The position numbers were made by a program, and so were the translations under genes. Shown piece by piece: positions 1 through 16,370 of a stretch of DNA of 60,000 nt. A model generated the notes under the pieces. It was not told where the DNA came from. It was given only the letters and a program-made list of their open reading frames with translations, and searched no databases. Origin of the DNA: Chrysomallon squamiferum (Eukaryota > Mollusca > Gastropoda > Neomphalida > Peltospiridae); the NCBI GenBank assembly GCA_012295275.1, contig CM022673.1, positions 5,230,153 to 5,290,152 of the forward strand, in the 5' to 3' direction. Each line of letters starts with the position of its first letter. Position 1 is the first letter of the stretch.

Positions 1-1830
1 ACACAGATGTATCTTTGGTTCTAGTAAGTGGTAATTTTACTGGAACTGAAAAACAATCAGCCGAACAAACAAAAAAAACCCAACCCTTTCACAAGATAAA
101 CCCTAACCCAACCCATTCCTAGAACAAAACTGCAAGAAGGGCACATAATACACACAGATACAAACACACACACACACACACACATATAAAAATAAAAATA
201 AAGGATGGAAAAATGTTGTGGTAGGGGCTTGAAACATCAGAGTTTTCTATAAAATGTTTTCTTTTTCAATCATTAATGCAAAAATAACATTAAAATACAG
301 AGAATACAAAATAATAAAGACTAATAATATGTTTCTTTTTTTTGGATCAGGTGACATAGAAGAAAATGCTAGAAATCCATTAGTTCATAATCCATGATGT
401 GGTTATAATAATAAAATGAAAATCACTGGAAATGTCTCTTTTATAAGAACCATCTGTAAATATCACATATGTGCCCACATCATTTCCTTCAGACCACAAA
501 AACATGAAAACCCACTAGACTTAAAACCACAAGGCCTGTCCATCATCAGTAATGACCAGCTCTAGACCTGGACACAAACAGGTAATGAAACAACTCTAAT
601 GTACATTAAGAATTTACAAAGAAAAGGAAATTGACCATATCTGAATGAAGAAAGAATCGATACGCACATGAGGAGATGTTTATATCTACTTGAACACAAT
701 AAAACTCCATTTTTAAAAGTGCCTTATGTGTTAGATATACAAAATTAAGACAACCAACAACAACCACTAATGGACAATTACATCTCAAAACATACCAATT
801 TTGAAAAAAGCACCAGCAACAACGACAAACTAGATTGGAATTTTATATAACACTACGAGAGAAAATGAGACCAAAGTCTTTCTTTTGTTCTTTAGTTCTC
901 TTTGGCAAAGACAGAGTGTCTGTGGTTCTCTGCTTTTCTTATTTTCTTGTCCACCATGGCACCAGTGTACTTCATGAAAGCATGGTCTGACCACTAAGCC
1001 GTATCATGCTTCTGTCTCTTAATAAAATTATTTCCGAAATGAGAAACGACATTCAAATCCATTAACAAAACAACACTAATTCAGAGAAATATTTCACAAC
1101 AGGAAAGAGTATCTCTGCCAACCTGTTATCTGATTAAGAGAGATTTCTACAACGATGGCAGAACTAATCCTCAGGATTTTCACAACAACCATAGTTAGCT
1201 TATTATTACAGAAAGTATCTGCAGCAAAAATAAATATGTGAGAAAAGAGAAAAACAAGGTAATAAAAAATTAAGACATTTTTCATGCATCTTGAAAAATG
1301 ATATGTCTGTTTGAAAAAATAACAGAAAAAATGCTTTTAAAAGTTTGTTTTTTAAAATGTGACGGAACATATCTGCATGCTTGTTATTCATTTATTCATT
1401 ATTATTATTATTATTAAATTTTTACTTCTTTGCATTACTTCATTTTTAATCCTTATTTATTATTTAAATTTTGTTATTATTATTAAATTTATTTTTCTGT
1501 TTTCTTTTTAGTTGTTATTCATTTATATATACATATTCCATCATTTTCACATGTTTAGTTGTTTTTACATTTCATTAATCTTTATTTCTCGGTCTTTTCT
1601 TTTCTGTTTTTCTATCAGTTGCTGGATATGGCTGCTATTTCATCTGAGGTTTTCTTCAGATTTATCTTTATCCTGAGCTGTCAATTATTTACAAAATATT
1701 TTTTAAAACAAATGTCCTCTCTTTCAAACAGTATCCATGTCAGATAATTTTCAGATGAAAGAGTTTTGCTGAATTTGCTGTTTTACATTTTCCTTCAGGC
1801 TTACTTTTATTGGATTATTTCAAACATTTG

Positions 1831-1831
<1 letters not shown>

Positions 1832-1876
<45 letters not shown>
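1832..1876. repeat. (AC)n microsatellite
   Basis: Uninterrupted AC dinucleotide run of about 45 bases in otherwise A+T-rich non-coding sequence. Confidence 0.98.
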
Positions 1877-1879
<3 letters not shown>

Positions 1880-2681
1880 TGATGTATCACAGCAAAAGGA
1901 AGCAAGTAAATTCTTCAAGTTTTCAAAAAACATAAGCAACAACAGAAGCCATGTTAACTGCTTATCTATGATGATCTGTAACTTGTTTGTTTTTGCCATT
2001 CAGGTTATTCCAATTTGAACTAAAGATCTAGTATGTCTTTTTACAGGACATGTAACAAACTTCCACAAGACTTCCATAAAAATTATCTCTCCCAAATACA
2101 CGTATACAATGTCTAATAAAAGCCAAAGAAAGAAAGTAAAAAGAATGATGAAAAGAAAATTCTCTTCTGATCATTATTACATGAATTAACGAAACTTCAA
2201 CTGTCCTTTTTTTTTTTTTTTTTTTTTGGCTTTGTTTTTTGTAAGAACTGAATATCTGACATGTATTGATTTTCAGTTCCTTTCATCATGGTGAAGCTTT
2301 CGGTGGAGATTTTTCATTTCCATTTGACAAGGATCTTCATATGTTTGTTTGGCTAAGGTTTGTTAGACATCCTCTGACTTGTGAGGTTTCTCAATTAAAC
2401 TGTCGATTAGTTTCTCACTTCCCCAATTCTCCATTACAAGATGACTCTAATGGAAGGCTGCATCAATGCAGAAAAAAACCCTAATGATCCATGAAAAAAA
2501 AAATGCACATGTGCCAAAATCCAGTCTTTGAGAATGAGAATTAGATACCTGACATAACATGTGCCCTTGACAAAATTAAGTCTTTTGGAAGATTTTTCTT
2601 GTTAAATGTCTTTTCCTTATCATGTTTTTATTTTATTTTATTTTTTTTATTTAATTAAATGATGATGACAGTGATAATACC

Positions 2682-2715
<34 letters not shown>
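2682..2715. repeat. (GAT)n microsatellite
   Basis: Perfect GAT trinucleotide run of about 11 copies. Confidence 0.95.
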
Positions 2716-3086
2716 TCTATGATAAAGAAATATCATAACAAAAACAATAAGAAAAAAAAGGAATACAAATCCAGAAATATATTATTAGTAACAGGAATAA
2801 TTTCTAAAAGATCTAATAATCTGCTGACAATTTTTTAATTTTTTTTTTTTTTTATAAATCAATGAATAATTCTTCTGTTTAATGATAACTAGTATTTTTT
2901 TTTATGATGATAACATGTGGCAAGAAAATGAATGCAGAGCAGCCACAATATGGACTACTCTTATAAAAAAAATGTTTTATATTAATTTTCCACAGACAGA
3001 AAAGCACAAACGTCTTTTATTGCAGTGGAATAGGAAACAGCAAAGCAATGGAGAACCAACCAAGCACCCATTGTTCTTCAGGCAAA

Positions 3087-3089
<3 letters not shown>

Positions 3090-3167
<78 letters not shown>

Positions 3168-3170
3168 GTA
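3090..3170. repeat. compound poly-A / (TA)n / (TGTA)n microsatellite
   Basis: About 29 A residues pass directly into a (TA)n run and then (GTAT)n. A poly-A tail followed by a microsatellite is a common scar of an old retroposed copy, but no recognisable body precedes it. Confidence 0.9.
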
Positions 3171-4790
3171 CATGTAAGTATAATAATAATAATAATGAAA
3201 TAAAAATAAAGGGTGAGATATAAAGTAACAACTGAAGACAAAAATTTAAAAAATGTGCAGCCTTGGTGTTTGACTCATATTATTTTCTGAAATAATAGTG
3301 ACTGTGGTGTTGATGATGGCTTTGGTTCAACAGATAAACTGTTCTTAATAAAAAAAAACTAAATCTGTATAAATGATAGCAATCTGGTATTCATGTATTT
3401 TTTTTTATCCCTATTGGTACCTCTAAAACTAATCCAAATGTTTTAAATGATAAATATGTTTCTGAAATGGCAGCCAAATAGTTTTGCTAAAAGCAAGGAA
3501 TTAAAAACATTTTTTTTTTTTTTTTTTTTTGACTGACACTATTCTTCTAATTTCTCTTAGCCACGCTTGGACATGTAGCATTCAGATTCAGAAAAGATGC
3601 TGTCAGTATAATACTAAAATAGTTCCAGGACTTGTAATCTAGTGGGACATCTCATTCTTACTGTTATTTGTTGGCCTGGAGATAAATATCCCTATTTCAG
3701 TACAGGTTTTCATTAAGCTTGTTATTAACAAAACCAATTCTGATTTGTACACATAAAATAGTAATATAAAAAATCTAACATGTCTAGAACTTGCTAATAC
3801 AGTTCACAGTGAATGACCACTATTAACCTTTTTAATGAAGTGATGTGCTAAGATTAAGCACACGTTAATCCTAAGGCTCATGTTTCTGTCAGGAAATCAA
3901 AGATTTTACAATCCATATCAGAGAATTTATACATCTCACACAGAATGATTTTAATGTCTGCATGACAAACATCAGCCAAAGTTCACTATCATCTGATGCA
4001 GGATTCATCAATTTAATAATAATAAACCTTTAAACTTTTTTCCAATTTCAGCTAAAGCTAAAAAAAAATATAATTAGTCTTATATCAGGATATGAACAAG
4101 ATAAAAATAGCAGTCTGTCTCTATATATTTTCATTATGTTCATTGATATAGATTTTTCTGTCTTAAAAAAAAAATATCAGGAAAAGATTTCTTATTACCA
4201 AACACAAAGTGGTTCTCATCCTGGGAAGTGTCATACGTTATAATGGCTGTATGATGGATGTAAATGCTGTATATTTATGCATAATTCATTGTCCTTGCAT
4301 CAATATAAAATTTAACATAGGGAATGCCTAGAAGGGCAAGAAAAAGAAGAAAAAAAAAATGTTCAAAAAATGTTCTGTATGTCTAGAAATTATACCTAAA
4401 CAAAAAAAGAAAAAGAAAAAAAAAGAAGATATAAAATGGCATCAGAATGATCACAGGTTAAATACAAATTGAACTCTAATAAAGTATTATCCTTTATCTA
4501 AATTCATGGCTTAACATTTGTACAGAGTTCACTGAACTAAACTAATAGAAGAATGGCCAAATTCAAATGAAGTCTGTTTTGGTCTTATTCAGTACCTATA
4601 CTGCTTAAACATTTGCATCTAAGAAAAACAGGCTTTATGACACTGATCAGTCTTGAATGCTTAATTTCTTCAAGGCCAAGGAGTTTTGGCATGCAACAGT
4701 ACATAACATCAAACTGTTTCTTTTATTTTCAAATTCTCTAAGGCATAAAAGGCTAAAAATGAGGGTTCTTTTCATCATCTTGGCCTGTAA

Positions 4791-4821
<31 letters not shown>

Positions 4822-6608
4822 GTTTAATTCTGATCATTAGACATATTGTTTGTTGAGCTAATTATTCTACCTGTCAATATATTGGTTGTAACTTTAACTG
4901 ACTACTAACGAGGTATGAAGTTTTAACTGACTGCTAATTGTATGCAATGTTATAATGGTGTGTTAAGTTGATAATGAATGGAATTATGAATGTATAATTC
5001 ACTTCAATGAAAACCTGATCCATAGTTAGTATGCAGAACTAGAATTCGGAAAACAACATGTCCTTCGGGATAGGAATATAACTCCTGAAATCAAAATATA
5101 CAAAAATATACAAGGAATATTAAGTGAGAAGTTACAAGTTTTCTGTTCAAATTAAAGCAACCAAAGACCAGCTACAAAAAAATAATCAGTATCTTTATTA
5201 ATTGTATTTGTTTAATGTTTACAGGAAGGACAATAAAAATACTAAATAAAAGTAAATCATAGTTTAATCTATAAATATTTTATCTTTCTTATTTTTCTTC
5301 CTTTTTAAAAAAAAAAAGGAAAACTGAAAGAAGGAAAAAAGTATTTAACTGGTATGAAAGTAATAAATTCTGAAATAAATCTATTTTAATACAAATCTCA
5401 TTAAAACTAGACATTTTGCTTGAAAATAAAATCTGTAGCCAAAAATTATTTTCATAAATATTATTTTACAGCCAGATGTAACCTGAAATGTCAATTAAAC
5501 AGTTTCAACTCAGTAAAAATATTATTACAAATATCTGTATTACAGTCAGCTGAATATTCTATCTTTTCTGTACATATACGTGTGTGTGTGTGTGGGTGTG
5601 GGTGTTTAGACTAACAATTGAATAACCTTTTAAACAGAGCAATTACAAAATATTTTAAATCATAATTTAATGTTTCTGGTTGTGAAAAACAATTTACCTA
5701 AGAATTTGTAAGCATTATAAAATGACTGAAATAACTTTATGAAGAACGTTGACCAAAGTTCACTGAACTATACTAATTAAGTTAAAAATAAATTACAGAG
5801 AAGGCACAAATATAATAACATCTGTGTAAAAATTTAATTCCTTTGACAAAAGAATATCTTGATGCACGCTGATGAAATTTAAACAAACTGTGGTGATGTC
5901 TTGCTAATTAAATAAACTTCAAAACTGGATTTTCTCATGTCAACAGGTGATATTTTTAATTACAATTCTTCAACAGTTACAGAAATATCACTGTAATAGT
6001 TTTGATGACTGGTTTGAAGCAGACACATTATTTTTGTTTAGTTCAGTGACCTAAAACTATGTAAGAACATTCAGGAGGTGAATAACATTTTATTTGTAAG
6101 ACATTTCTCTGAAGTGGAAAAGTAGTACAGTTATATTCAGAACAGTTTCTTTATCAAGTAAGTATATATAACTGTTCTAACCAATTTTGGAAACTGACTT
6201 TTTGATGTATAAATTTAGCTTTTTCTTTGTACTGTTATTTTTTCATTTTGGGAAGCATATAAGCATAAAATTTGTTTGGCAATAACCAATTTTGTTCATG
6301 TATTCAGGGATATAGGTAAATGCTAAGACTTTATCATTAAAACCATATTTTATTCTGTTTTACTAAGTCTCCATGACCTGAGAACTGAATAGAATATTCA
6401 AGTGAAATGGCATAAATATGTTATGACAATTGAAACAAATTTAATATACAACAGAGATCGCTACTGTTGAATTATAAAAAAAATATGAAGGACTGGATGT
6501 ACTGTGTACGTAAAACTAAGAAAATAATTTTAACTGGCTCTCCATTAAAATAAAAATTATATTTCAATATTTGTAATGTTCATCCATAAATAAATATATA
6601 TATATGTA

Positions 6609-6626
6609 TAATAATAATAATAATAA

Positions 6627-6657
<31 letters not shown>

Positions 6658-6686
6658 AAGAAGAAGAAGAAGAAGAAGAAGAAGAA
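6609..6686. repeat. (TAA)n to (GAA)n compound microsatellite
   Basis: A TAA run (6609-6628) switches in register to a GAA run (6629-6686). The GAA part is a purine-only strand about 58 bases long, able in principle to form triplex DNA. Confidence 0.95.
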
Positions 6687-6915
6687 TATAATAAAATAAT
6701 AGATAAAAAAGGAAAAAGAAAAAAAGAAAAATAATTCTGAAGAAAAATCTTTTAGATTTAGTTTGTTTTATATTACTTAAAATTAATTTTTTTAATTTTT
6801 TTTTTTATGTTAAAAACTGTAATTTATAAATACATTCCTAGAAATACATACTAACTGTGAACTGTAAAATTTTTAGTTTAACACAGAGGTTGTAAAACAC
6901 ATATGAACAAAAAAG

Positions 6916-7028
6916 ATAAAAAATAAATAAATAAATAAAATAAAATAAAATAAAATAAAATAAAATAAAATAACTAACATAAAAAATAAATAAATAAATA
7001 AAATAAAATAAAATAAAATAACTAACAT

Positions 7029-7059
<31 letters not shown>

Positions 7060-7075
7060 AAACAAACAAATAACA
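6916..7075. repeat. higher-order AAAT/AAAAT repeat
   Basis: Blocks of AAAT and AAAAT are punctuated by the same 10-mer, TAACTAACAT, at 6971 and 7019. This gives a 48-bp higher-order period on top of the simple repeat. The array ends in (AAAC)n near 7050-7070. Confidence 0.85.
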
Positions 7076-7332
7076 ATAATTTCTTTGGTATAAAATAAAA
7101 AATAAAAAAGATTTCAACTTTTAACAAAGTTTATATTGTCTAAGCTGACATTTACTATTATTTGGTTTATTTTACTGCTAGAAGACCAGCTGCTTGAACA
7201 ATCTGATAAAACACACACATATGTAATAATATATTTTTATTATTTATATACGATGTCAGTATTCTTAAACATTTAAATCCACAGAATCAAATAATCAGCC
7301 TCAAATTATTGTAACATATAATGACCTATTAT

Positions 7333-7357
7333 TCACACACACACACACACACAGGCA

Positions 7358-7391
<34 letters not shown>
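7333..7391. repeat. (AC)n microsatellite, interrupted
   Basis: Two AC runs separated by a short AGGCAAGC interruption. Confidence 0.95.
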
Positions 7392-7392
<1 letters not shown>

Positions 7393-7458
7393 TATTAACA
7401 TACACTCATAATAGAAGTACTGGAAACTTGGTGATAATTTCCAACACTCAGATATATT

Positions 7459-7560
7459 CAGTTTATTTATATATTTTATAAACATCTCTCAAAGAGCTAC
7501 TCAGATACAACGAGTAACTCTTTGATAGATATTTATAAAATAAACATATAAATAAAACTG
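7459..7560. other. miRNA-precursor-like imperfect hairpin
   Basis: Arms 7472-7502 and 7512-7542 pair over about 31 bp with only three mismatches, around a 9-base loop AGATACAAC at 7503-7511. Weaker complementarity continues outward on both sides to about 7459 and 7560. Stem and loop size match an animal miRNA precursor on either strand. An old palindromic element is the alternative, since A+T-rich DNA yields such folds by chance, although this stem contains a G+C-containing core (CAAAGAG/CTCTTTG). A short (AG)n run follows at 7565-7584. Confidence 0.4.
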
Positions 7561-7689
7561 AAGATAGAGAGAGAGAGAGAGAGAAAAAAAAAAGGACACT
7601 AACATTAATGTAATGTAGTGTCTTAAAACAATTCTCTATTTTGGTGGAACCAGCAACAGGATTTAATTCCATTATGACTCTATAACATT

Positions 7690-8350
7690 CTAAACTCTCA
7701 ATGAGATTAGCAGCTTAGGTGTCCTAATTATAGAAAATTTATTTTTACTTTGCCTGTCTTAGTATCATGAATAAGGTTTAATTTTAGTTCCAGATAAAAC
7801 TCTAATTTGGCAGGGAGGTCAAGAAAGCAGGTGTAATTGATTTTTTTGTTGTTGGTTTTACTGCGACTGTCCTGTTATAATGAATTAGGTTTAATCCTGA
7901 TTCTTAGGACTCCAATAATACTCTAATTTGATTCACTGCAGTTCTTCTAGCCCTGGAATGAGGCTTGATCCTGCTTCCTGCAACTTCAAACCTGTCTAAT
8001 TTGGCAGTCAGGTTCACAGAACGATTTGATATGAATCTATTACATTTACTGTAACTATTCCAGTTCTGGAGTCAGAGTTTGTTCTTTGTTTCAAGAACTT
8101 AAAAAAATAATTAAGAATTTTAAAAAAAACCCTCTCTATTTAGACAATGGGGTTAACAGCACAGAAATAATAATTATATGTTTTTAACTATCATTTTTTT
8201 TTAGCACCTAGAATTAGGTTTCATCCCAGTTTCAGTAATACTCTGAACTTGGTAGTGGCATCAAAAGCACAGGAATAACAAACAGTTCTCTTTGTTTTTA
8301 CTACGGCTGTCGTAGCGGTTTGGAATCAGGTTACTATTAGTCACATGACT
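7690..8350. repeat. degenerate tandem array, unit about 112 bp
   Basis: The motif RTTAGGTTTMATYCY...ACTCTRAWTTGGCAG recurs near 7769, 7881, 7956 and 8210, with weaker starts near 8068 and 8325. Each unit opens with a block resembling GAATTAGGTTTAATCC and contains an ACTCTAATTTGG-like block some 30-35 bases later. Units near 7769 and 8210 also share a TTTTTACTRCGRCTGTC block. Copies are strongly diverged, so the array is old. Confidence 0.75.
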
Positions 8351-11688
<3,338 letters not shown>

Positions 11689-12068
11689 TCAGAAAGTCAT
11701 TTATGATCAAAAAGAACTTGCCAACATATGTTCTAACAGTAATTACCATGTTTCAAACGTTCTCAACCAGAAAAGAAATAGAAAAAAAAAAAGAAAAAAA
11801 AAAAGCGAAAAAAAAAAGAGAAGGCAACAAAGCCTAAATTTGTCCATTTTTCAATAAGACTCTGTGCATCTGTCATGTTTTAATGGTGAAGTTAATGTTT
11901 TTCCTTCCAAGCCATCACATTTTCAGAGTTGAATTTCACAGGTCAGTGCAAACCCATAATTCTCTGTTTCATAACTGATTCGACCTTTCACTTTATTTTC
12001 CCAATCATTGAAAGAAGACATCAACCACTGAATGGCAGTCATATTGACCAGTAAATTTTATCCGATGC

Positions 12069-12400
12069 CTGATTTATTGTTTGCATCTTCCTCGCATCTT
12101 AACTTCATTTCTGACTGTAAAGATACCATTTACGTCAAATTAACAGTGTTCTTGTTACTGCCATTCTTCTCAGTATTATTAACCATCACTTCAGGTTGTG
12201 AAATTTCTTAAATGGGCGAGAGATATCTGATTTATTGTTTGTACATATGCTTGGTAAATAATTATCGTGGTTCAGATGTCATTTAGACAGAATTAACAAT
12301 ATGCTTGTTATTGGTGTCCTTTTCTCTGCAATTATCCATCACTATTTTTCTTAAAGGGGCTGAAGGTAATTTTTGTATTCATATTTACTTGTTTGTTTTT
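12069..12400. repeat. two diverged 158-bp tandem units
   Basis: CTGATTTATTGTTTG starts a unit at 12069 and again at 12227. Both units continue with a TCATTTAGAC or TTTACGTCA-like block, an AATTAACARTRTKCTTGTTA block and a final ATTAWCCATCACT block in the same order. The second unit runs out near 12400. Confidence 0.8.
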
Positions 12401-12435
12401 CAAAAATGTTTGTTCTAAGTGTTTTGCCAATATTA

Positions 12436-12655
12436 AATTTAAAATTACAACAATAAAAAAAATTCTTAATTTAAAACAAAAAAAAAATAAAAAAAAATAA
12501 TAATGAGAATCATAAAAAATGAATAAGTAAAAAGATATATAAAAAAAAATTAAAATTACAACAATAAAATTTTTTTTTAATTTAAAACAAAACAATAATA
12601 ATAATAATAATCATAAAAAATAAATAAATAAAAAGATATATAAAAAAAAAAGTAA
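12436..12655. repeat. A-rich tandem duplication, about 112 bp
   Basis: The segment beginning AAAATTACAACAATAAA at 12441 recurs at 12552, each followed by TTAATTTAAAACAAA, a TAA run and AAAAAGATATATAAAAAAA. Confidence 0.8.
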
Positions 12656-13189
12656 TGTGAAAATGTTAATGGTTTTAGCCAAACTAGAATCAAGCAGTTC
12701 AGTCTATTTCATTCTCATTGTTACTGTGCATCTTACACTGAGTCCATTAGCAAGTGCTACAGTTCTATTAATCCACTGTTGTGATGTCGTATATCTGTAC
12801 AGATAACTACACTTCCCATGCAGACACCGTATTTATGAAAACCTGTGAGATCTGTTTCCAACCAACAGAATATAAATTAGTTACACCATTTTCATTTGCA
12901 GAAATGTTAATACCACTAAAGAGCAATATTCACTGATAAATGAGAAAAACGTTAGCACATTTCTGAATCTGCTCAACTAGCAGGTTATTCACGGCAACTG
13001 TGTTCTTTGTAGTATTCATAAACGTATTTGATTGTATGCTACTGTATTCTCAGACATGTTCCTGATAACCAACAACATTTCTGTTGTTAATTAATAAACT
13101 TGTTAAAATGAATTGTTACTTCATGATTGTGGGTTCTTGAAAGGGCCAGCAAAAGACAGATTAACTACTTATTAGAACAGTGTTGTTAG

Positions 13190-13610
13190 CCATTTGTATT
13201 TGTATTGTAAATTATTAACAAAGAAACATAATTAACCTTATGTTAAGGGACAAGGCATATGGTTCTGACAACATTTGTATTTTTACTGTAAAGTGTAACA
13301 ACACTAACATGATTAACCTTTTGAAAATGAGACCAGGCACATATGGTTCTGTTAATTGGAATTGTAAAAAAATAACAATATTCCTATGATTAAGTCATTA
13401 TTTCGTACTGGAGGTTTGTCATAATGACTTGTCATATTCAGATTTACTATACACATTTTACTGATCACAGTCATAATTTCTAATGAAGCATTAACATGAT
13501 TTAATCATTATTTTACACTCTGGGTTAACAGAGATCAGTCACAGTCTGATTTACTGCTTTTATTAGCGATGATTTAACACCATTTCTCTTACTGACACAT
13601 TTCCTGCTTG
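13190..13610. repeat. degenerate tandem array, unit about 75-115 bp
   Basis: Successive units open with ACATAATTAACCTTATG (about 13228), ACATGATTAACCTTTTG (about 13308), CTATGATTAAGTCATTATT (about 13384) and ACATGATTTAATCATTATT (about 13494). The first two share GGCAYATATGGTTCTG. The last two share CAGTCATAAT or CACAGTCTGATTTACT blocks. Length drift and divergence point to an old array. Confidence 0.7.
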
Positions 13611-14399
13611 TATGAAACATTTAGAATAATGATTTCTTGAAAGCATTTGTCACATACTACCTATATTTCTATCAATGAGTTATCATTTAAGTAATAATAA
13701 AGTGAATGATCAATCATCATTTTGTTAGGGTGCTTTAAGGAAGGCCCATTACAAGTCAAATACTTAATTTGCAAATTCATAAGTGGTCTTACTTCTGCTG
13801 ATGAAAGTATCACTTAACTACAACAACAAGTAATATCTGAATAATTAACATCATTTTCAGAGTACAAGCTTCTATAAAAAAAGAGGTTAGTCGCAGTTAA
13901 ACACTGTTTCCAGATAATTCATGACTCCTCAGATCCATACTCACAAATGTATGGTTTAAGTTGAAATTAAAAAAATAATAATTTTCGTTTATTTACAAAA
14001 ATGACTGATTACCTGTACTTTCTATTAATTTTGAATATAATTTAGACCGAATTAGTACAGTAGTATATAAATTATCTTACAGCAAATGTTTAGTACTTTA
14101 ATATTTGCTTAAGTTCTGACAATATTTCTGTTGATGACTATGTCGTGTATGTAGATTGACAACAGGCATATTGCTAGCTTTGTTAGATTATTAATGACAA
14201 TTTCCAGTAAAATATTTCTTAAAGAAGTCAATTATAACAAAAGATAAGTTATAGCTGTGATCTGAATAAATCTGAATTGCATTTCTGGTTGAGATATCAA
14301 AGTAATAAATTTAAATAAAAAATATAAAAATTAGAAATAGGGAAGTAGGGTGAAAAAAAAGAGAAAAAAAAAGAGAGAGAAAAGAAGTAAAAAAAAAAA

Positions 14400-14751
14400 G
14401 TTATGAGACCATACAGCTTACATGTAATCAGCCATCTTAAAGTGTCAAATGTATTGTGCTGGAGAAGAAAATCTGTTCCTGAAACTGAGACATTTCTTTT
14501 CAGTTTTATGGCAGCAAGGGATTGTTTGTAGGTTAATCTTCTATGAAGACTGGAACACAGTCTGATAAAACAACATGGCAATGGATGGCAATAGGAGCAG
14601 ACTGTTTTCTGAATTGTGTCTGTGCATTAAGCTATAAGCAAGTTCAGAAAAATATCACAGGAGACCCAGACCAATTCTGTTTTATATTTTAATTTTTACT
14701 AAACAATTTTGTTTTGTATTATCTGAATAATAATAATAATGGTGGTGGTGG

Positions 14752-14821
<70 letters not shown>

Positions 14822-16000
14822 AACAATAATCATAGTAACTGCAACTACTTAAAAATAAACAGTTTAAAAGAAAAAATACTGAATTTAAAATAATGGTAGT
14901 AGTAGTAGTAATAATAATAATAATAAAAATAAAAATAAATAAATAAATAAATAATACCAATTTTAAAATTTTAACCAATTAAAATATAAAACCATGGGAT
15001 ATAAAACAATATTATATTTATTAAGTGTTCACCTGACTAGATTAAGTTTAAATTTTGGTTTTCTCTTGTAACTTTCATGCAACCGTCTGTATATAAAATG
15101 AAGAACAGTAATCTAGAGTAACTGTAACACCACACGTCAGTGTTACTTTATTACCCTGTCACTTAATTCAAACAAACTGCAAGTGTTGATTGTATCAAAA
15201 ACAAATGAAAAGCAGATTAAAAAACACAGATTTTTTTTTTCTCTCCCTCAACAACAATAATTAATTAATTTGCAATGACAAACTGTTATCACCCTGTCCT
15301 CTGTCCAGTGTTATGTTTCAGTTATTAACGAAAAGAGAGGATGATCAAATGGAAATTGATTTTCATTGCCCGCACTTTGTGAGAATATTAACAACTCTGC
15401 TTGTACAATCTGATTACATCAATAATGACCTGGTTTATCAAGAAACATTGGTTTGTCAATGCTCTGGAATGTTGACTACTAAAAACCCCAAAAAAAAAAA
15501 AATTGAACACTAAAAAAAAAAAAAGGAAAAAGATGAAAAAATGTACAATTGAAAAAAGATAAAAAGAATAATGATGGATGGTTAAGAGAGTCGTATGGAT
15601 TTAAGTATCAGACCTGACAAAAATAATGAACAATCATTTTTTAAATGCTAAAAGTGGGTGTTTGACATGTGATATTTAATGTCACTGTTTGATATGTGGT
15701 ATTTAATGTCGGTTTAGATGTTCAGACTAAATAAAATAGCCTAAAATAAAATAAAATGTAAAATTAGGGCAATGTATGAAAAATAAAATGAGTAAAAGAC
15801 ACTATTATCAGAAATTAAACTGGATTTGTTATACAGCCACCTGGAAACTTGAATAGAAAAAGCTAAATACACAGAATAAAATAAATAAATTTAAAAATTT
15901 CTTACACTTCATGACATCATCAAATTATCATATCATCTATTGAATTTAAAATATTTTTGTTACTGTGTTATTTAACACACATACTTTACATACATTTATA
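14400..16000. other. gene-free region
   Basis: Apart from the GAT tract and TAG/TAA/AAAT runs at 14895-14955, nothing gene-like is visible. The frame at 15313-15513 is open by chance and has no splice context. Confidence 0.5.
14741..14822. repeat. (GGT)n/(GAT)n microsatellite
   Basis: Short GGT run passing into about 23 GAT repeats. Frames across it give poly-His or poly-Asp peptides that are not genes. Confidence 0.97.
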
Positions 16001-16003
16001 TGC

Positions 16004-16005
<2 letters not shown>

Positions 16006-16052
<47 letters not shown>
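16006..16052. repeat. (AC)n microsatellite
   Basis: Perfect AC run followed by AC-rich sequence to about 16080. Confidence 0.97.
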
Positions 16053-16058
<6 letters not shown>

Positions 16059-16370
16059 GAGACAAAACACACACACATACAACCCAATTCAAAACTATAT
16101 AGTCACTATACTAACATCTTTTACTACTTCATCGCTACTGAACATGTATTTTAAAGGTTATAAATATTCAAAACGTCCACTGATTTCATTTACATCTGAT
16201 ATTCAGAGCTCTGGAATTAGTTCTGTCCATCTCTAACAAGAAGCGTTTGATTCAATAGATGTAGGTGCTGAGAGAGAAGTAGGAAAGAGACAAAATGTAA
16301 ATTGAATCACATTCTTCAGGAGTCTCTGAAGAGCAGTGGGAGATGTCCAAACAGAACAAATCTGGGTTGT

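Larger units (their letters stand above)
1..7332. other. gene-free A+T-rich region with microsatellites
   Basis: No reading frame here has protein-like composition or credible splice borders. Every frame over 60 codons is A+T-driven and contains homopolymer peptides. The stretch holds (AC)n at 164-184 and 1832-1876, (GAT)n at 2682-2715, poly-A followed by (TA)n and (GTAT)n at 3090-3170, (TAA)n/(GAA)n at 6609-6686 and AAAT-type arrays at 6916-7075. Many short poly-A or poly-T runs are also present, for example 2208-2227 and 4798-4820. It could be an intron of the gene ending at 28248, because no upstream exon of that gene was found. Confidence 0.6.

Noticed and set aside
85-120. CCCTAACCC telomere-like sequence
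   Set aside because: Only about two imperfect repeats of the hexamer are present, with no array.
14682-14978. 98-codon frame with a poly-His run
   Set aside because: Pure translation of the GAT microsatellite. The same applies to poly-Leu/Ser frames over CT tracts (11555-11749, 51418-51708, 52148-52339) and poly-Asn/Tyr frames over TTA tracts.
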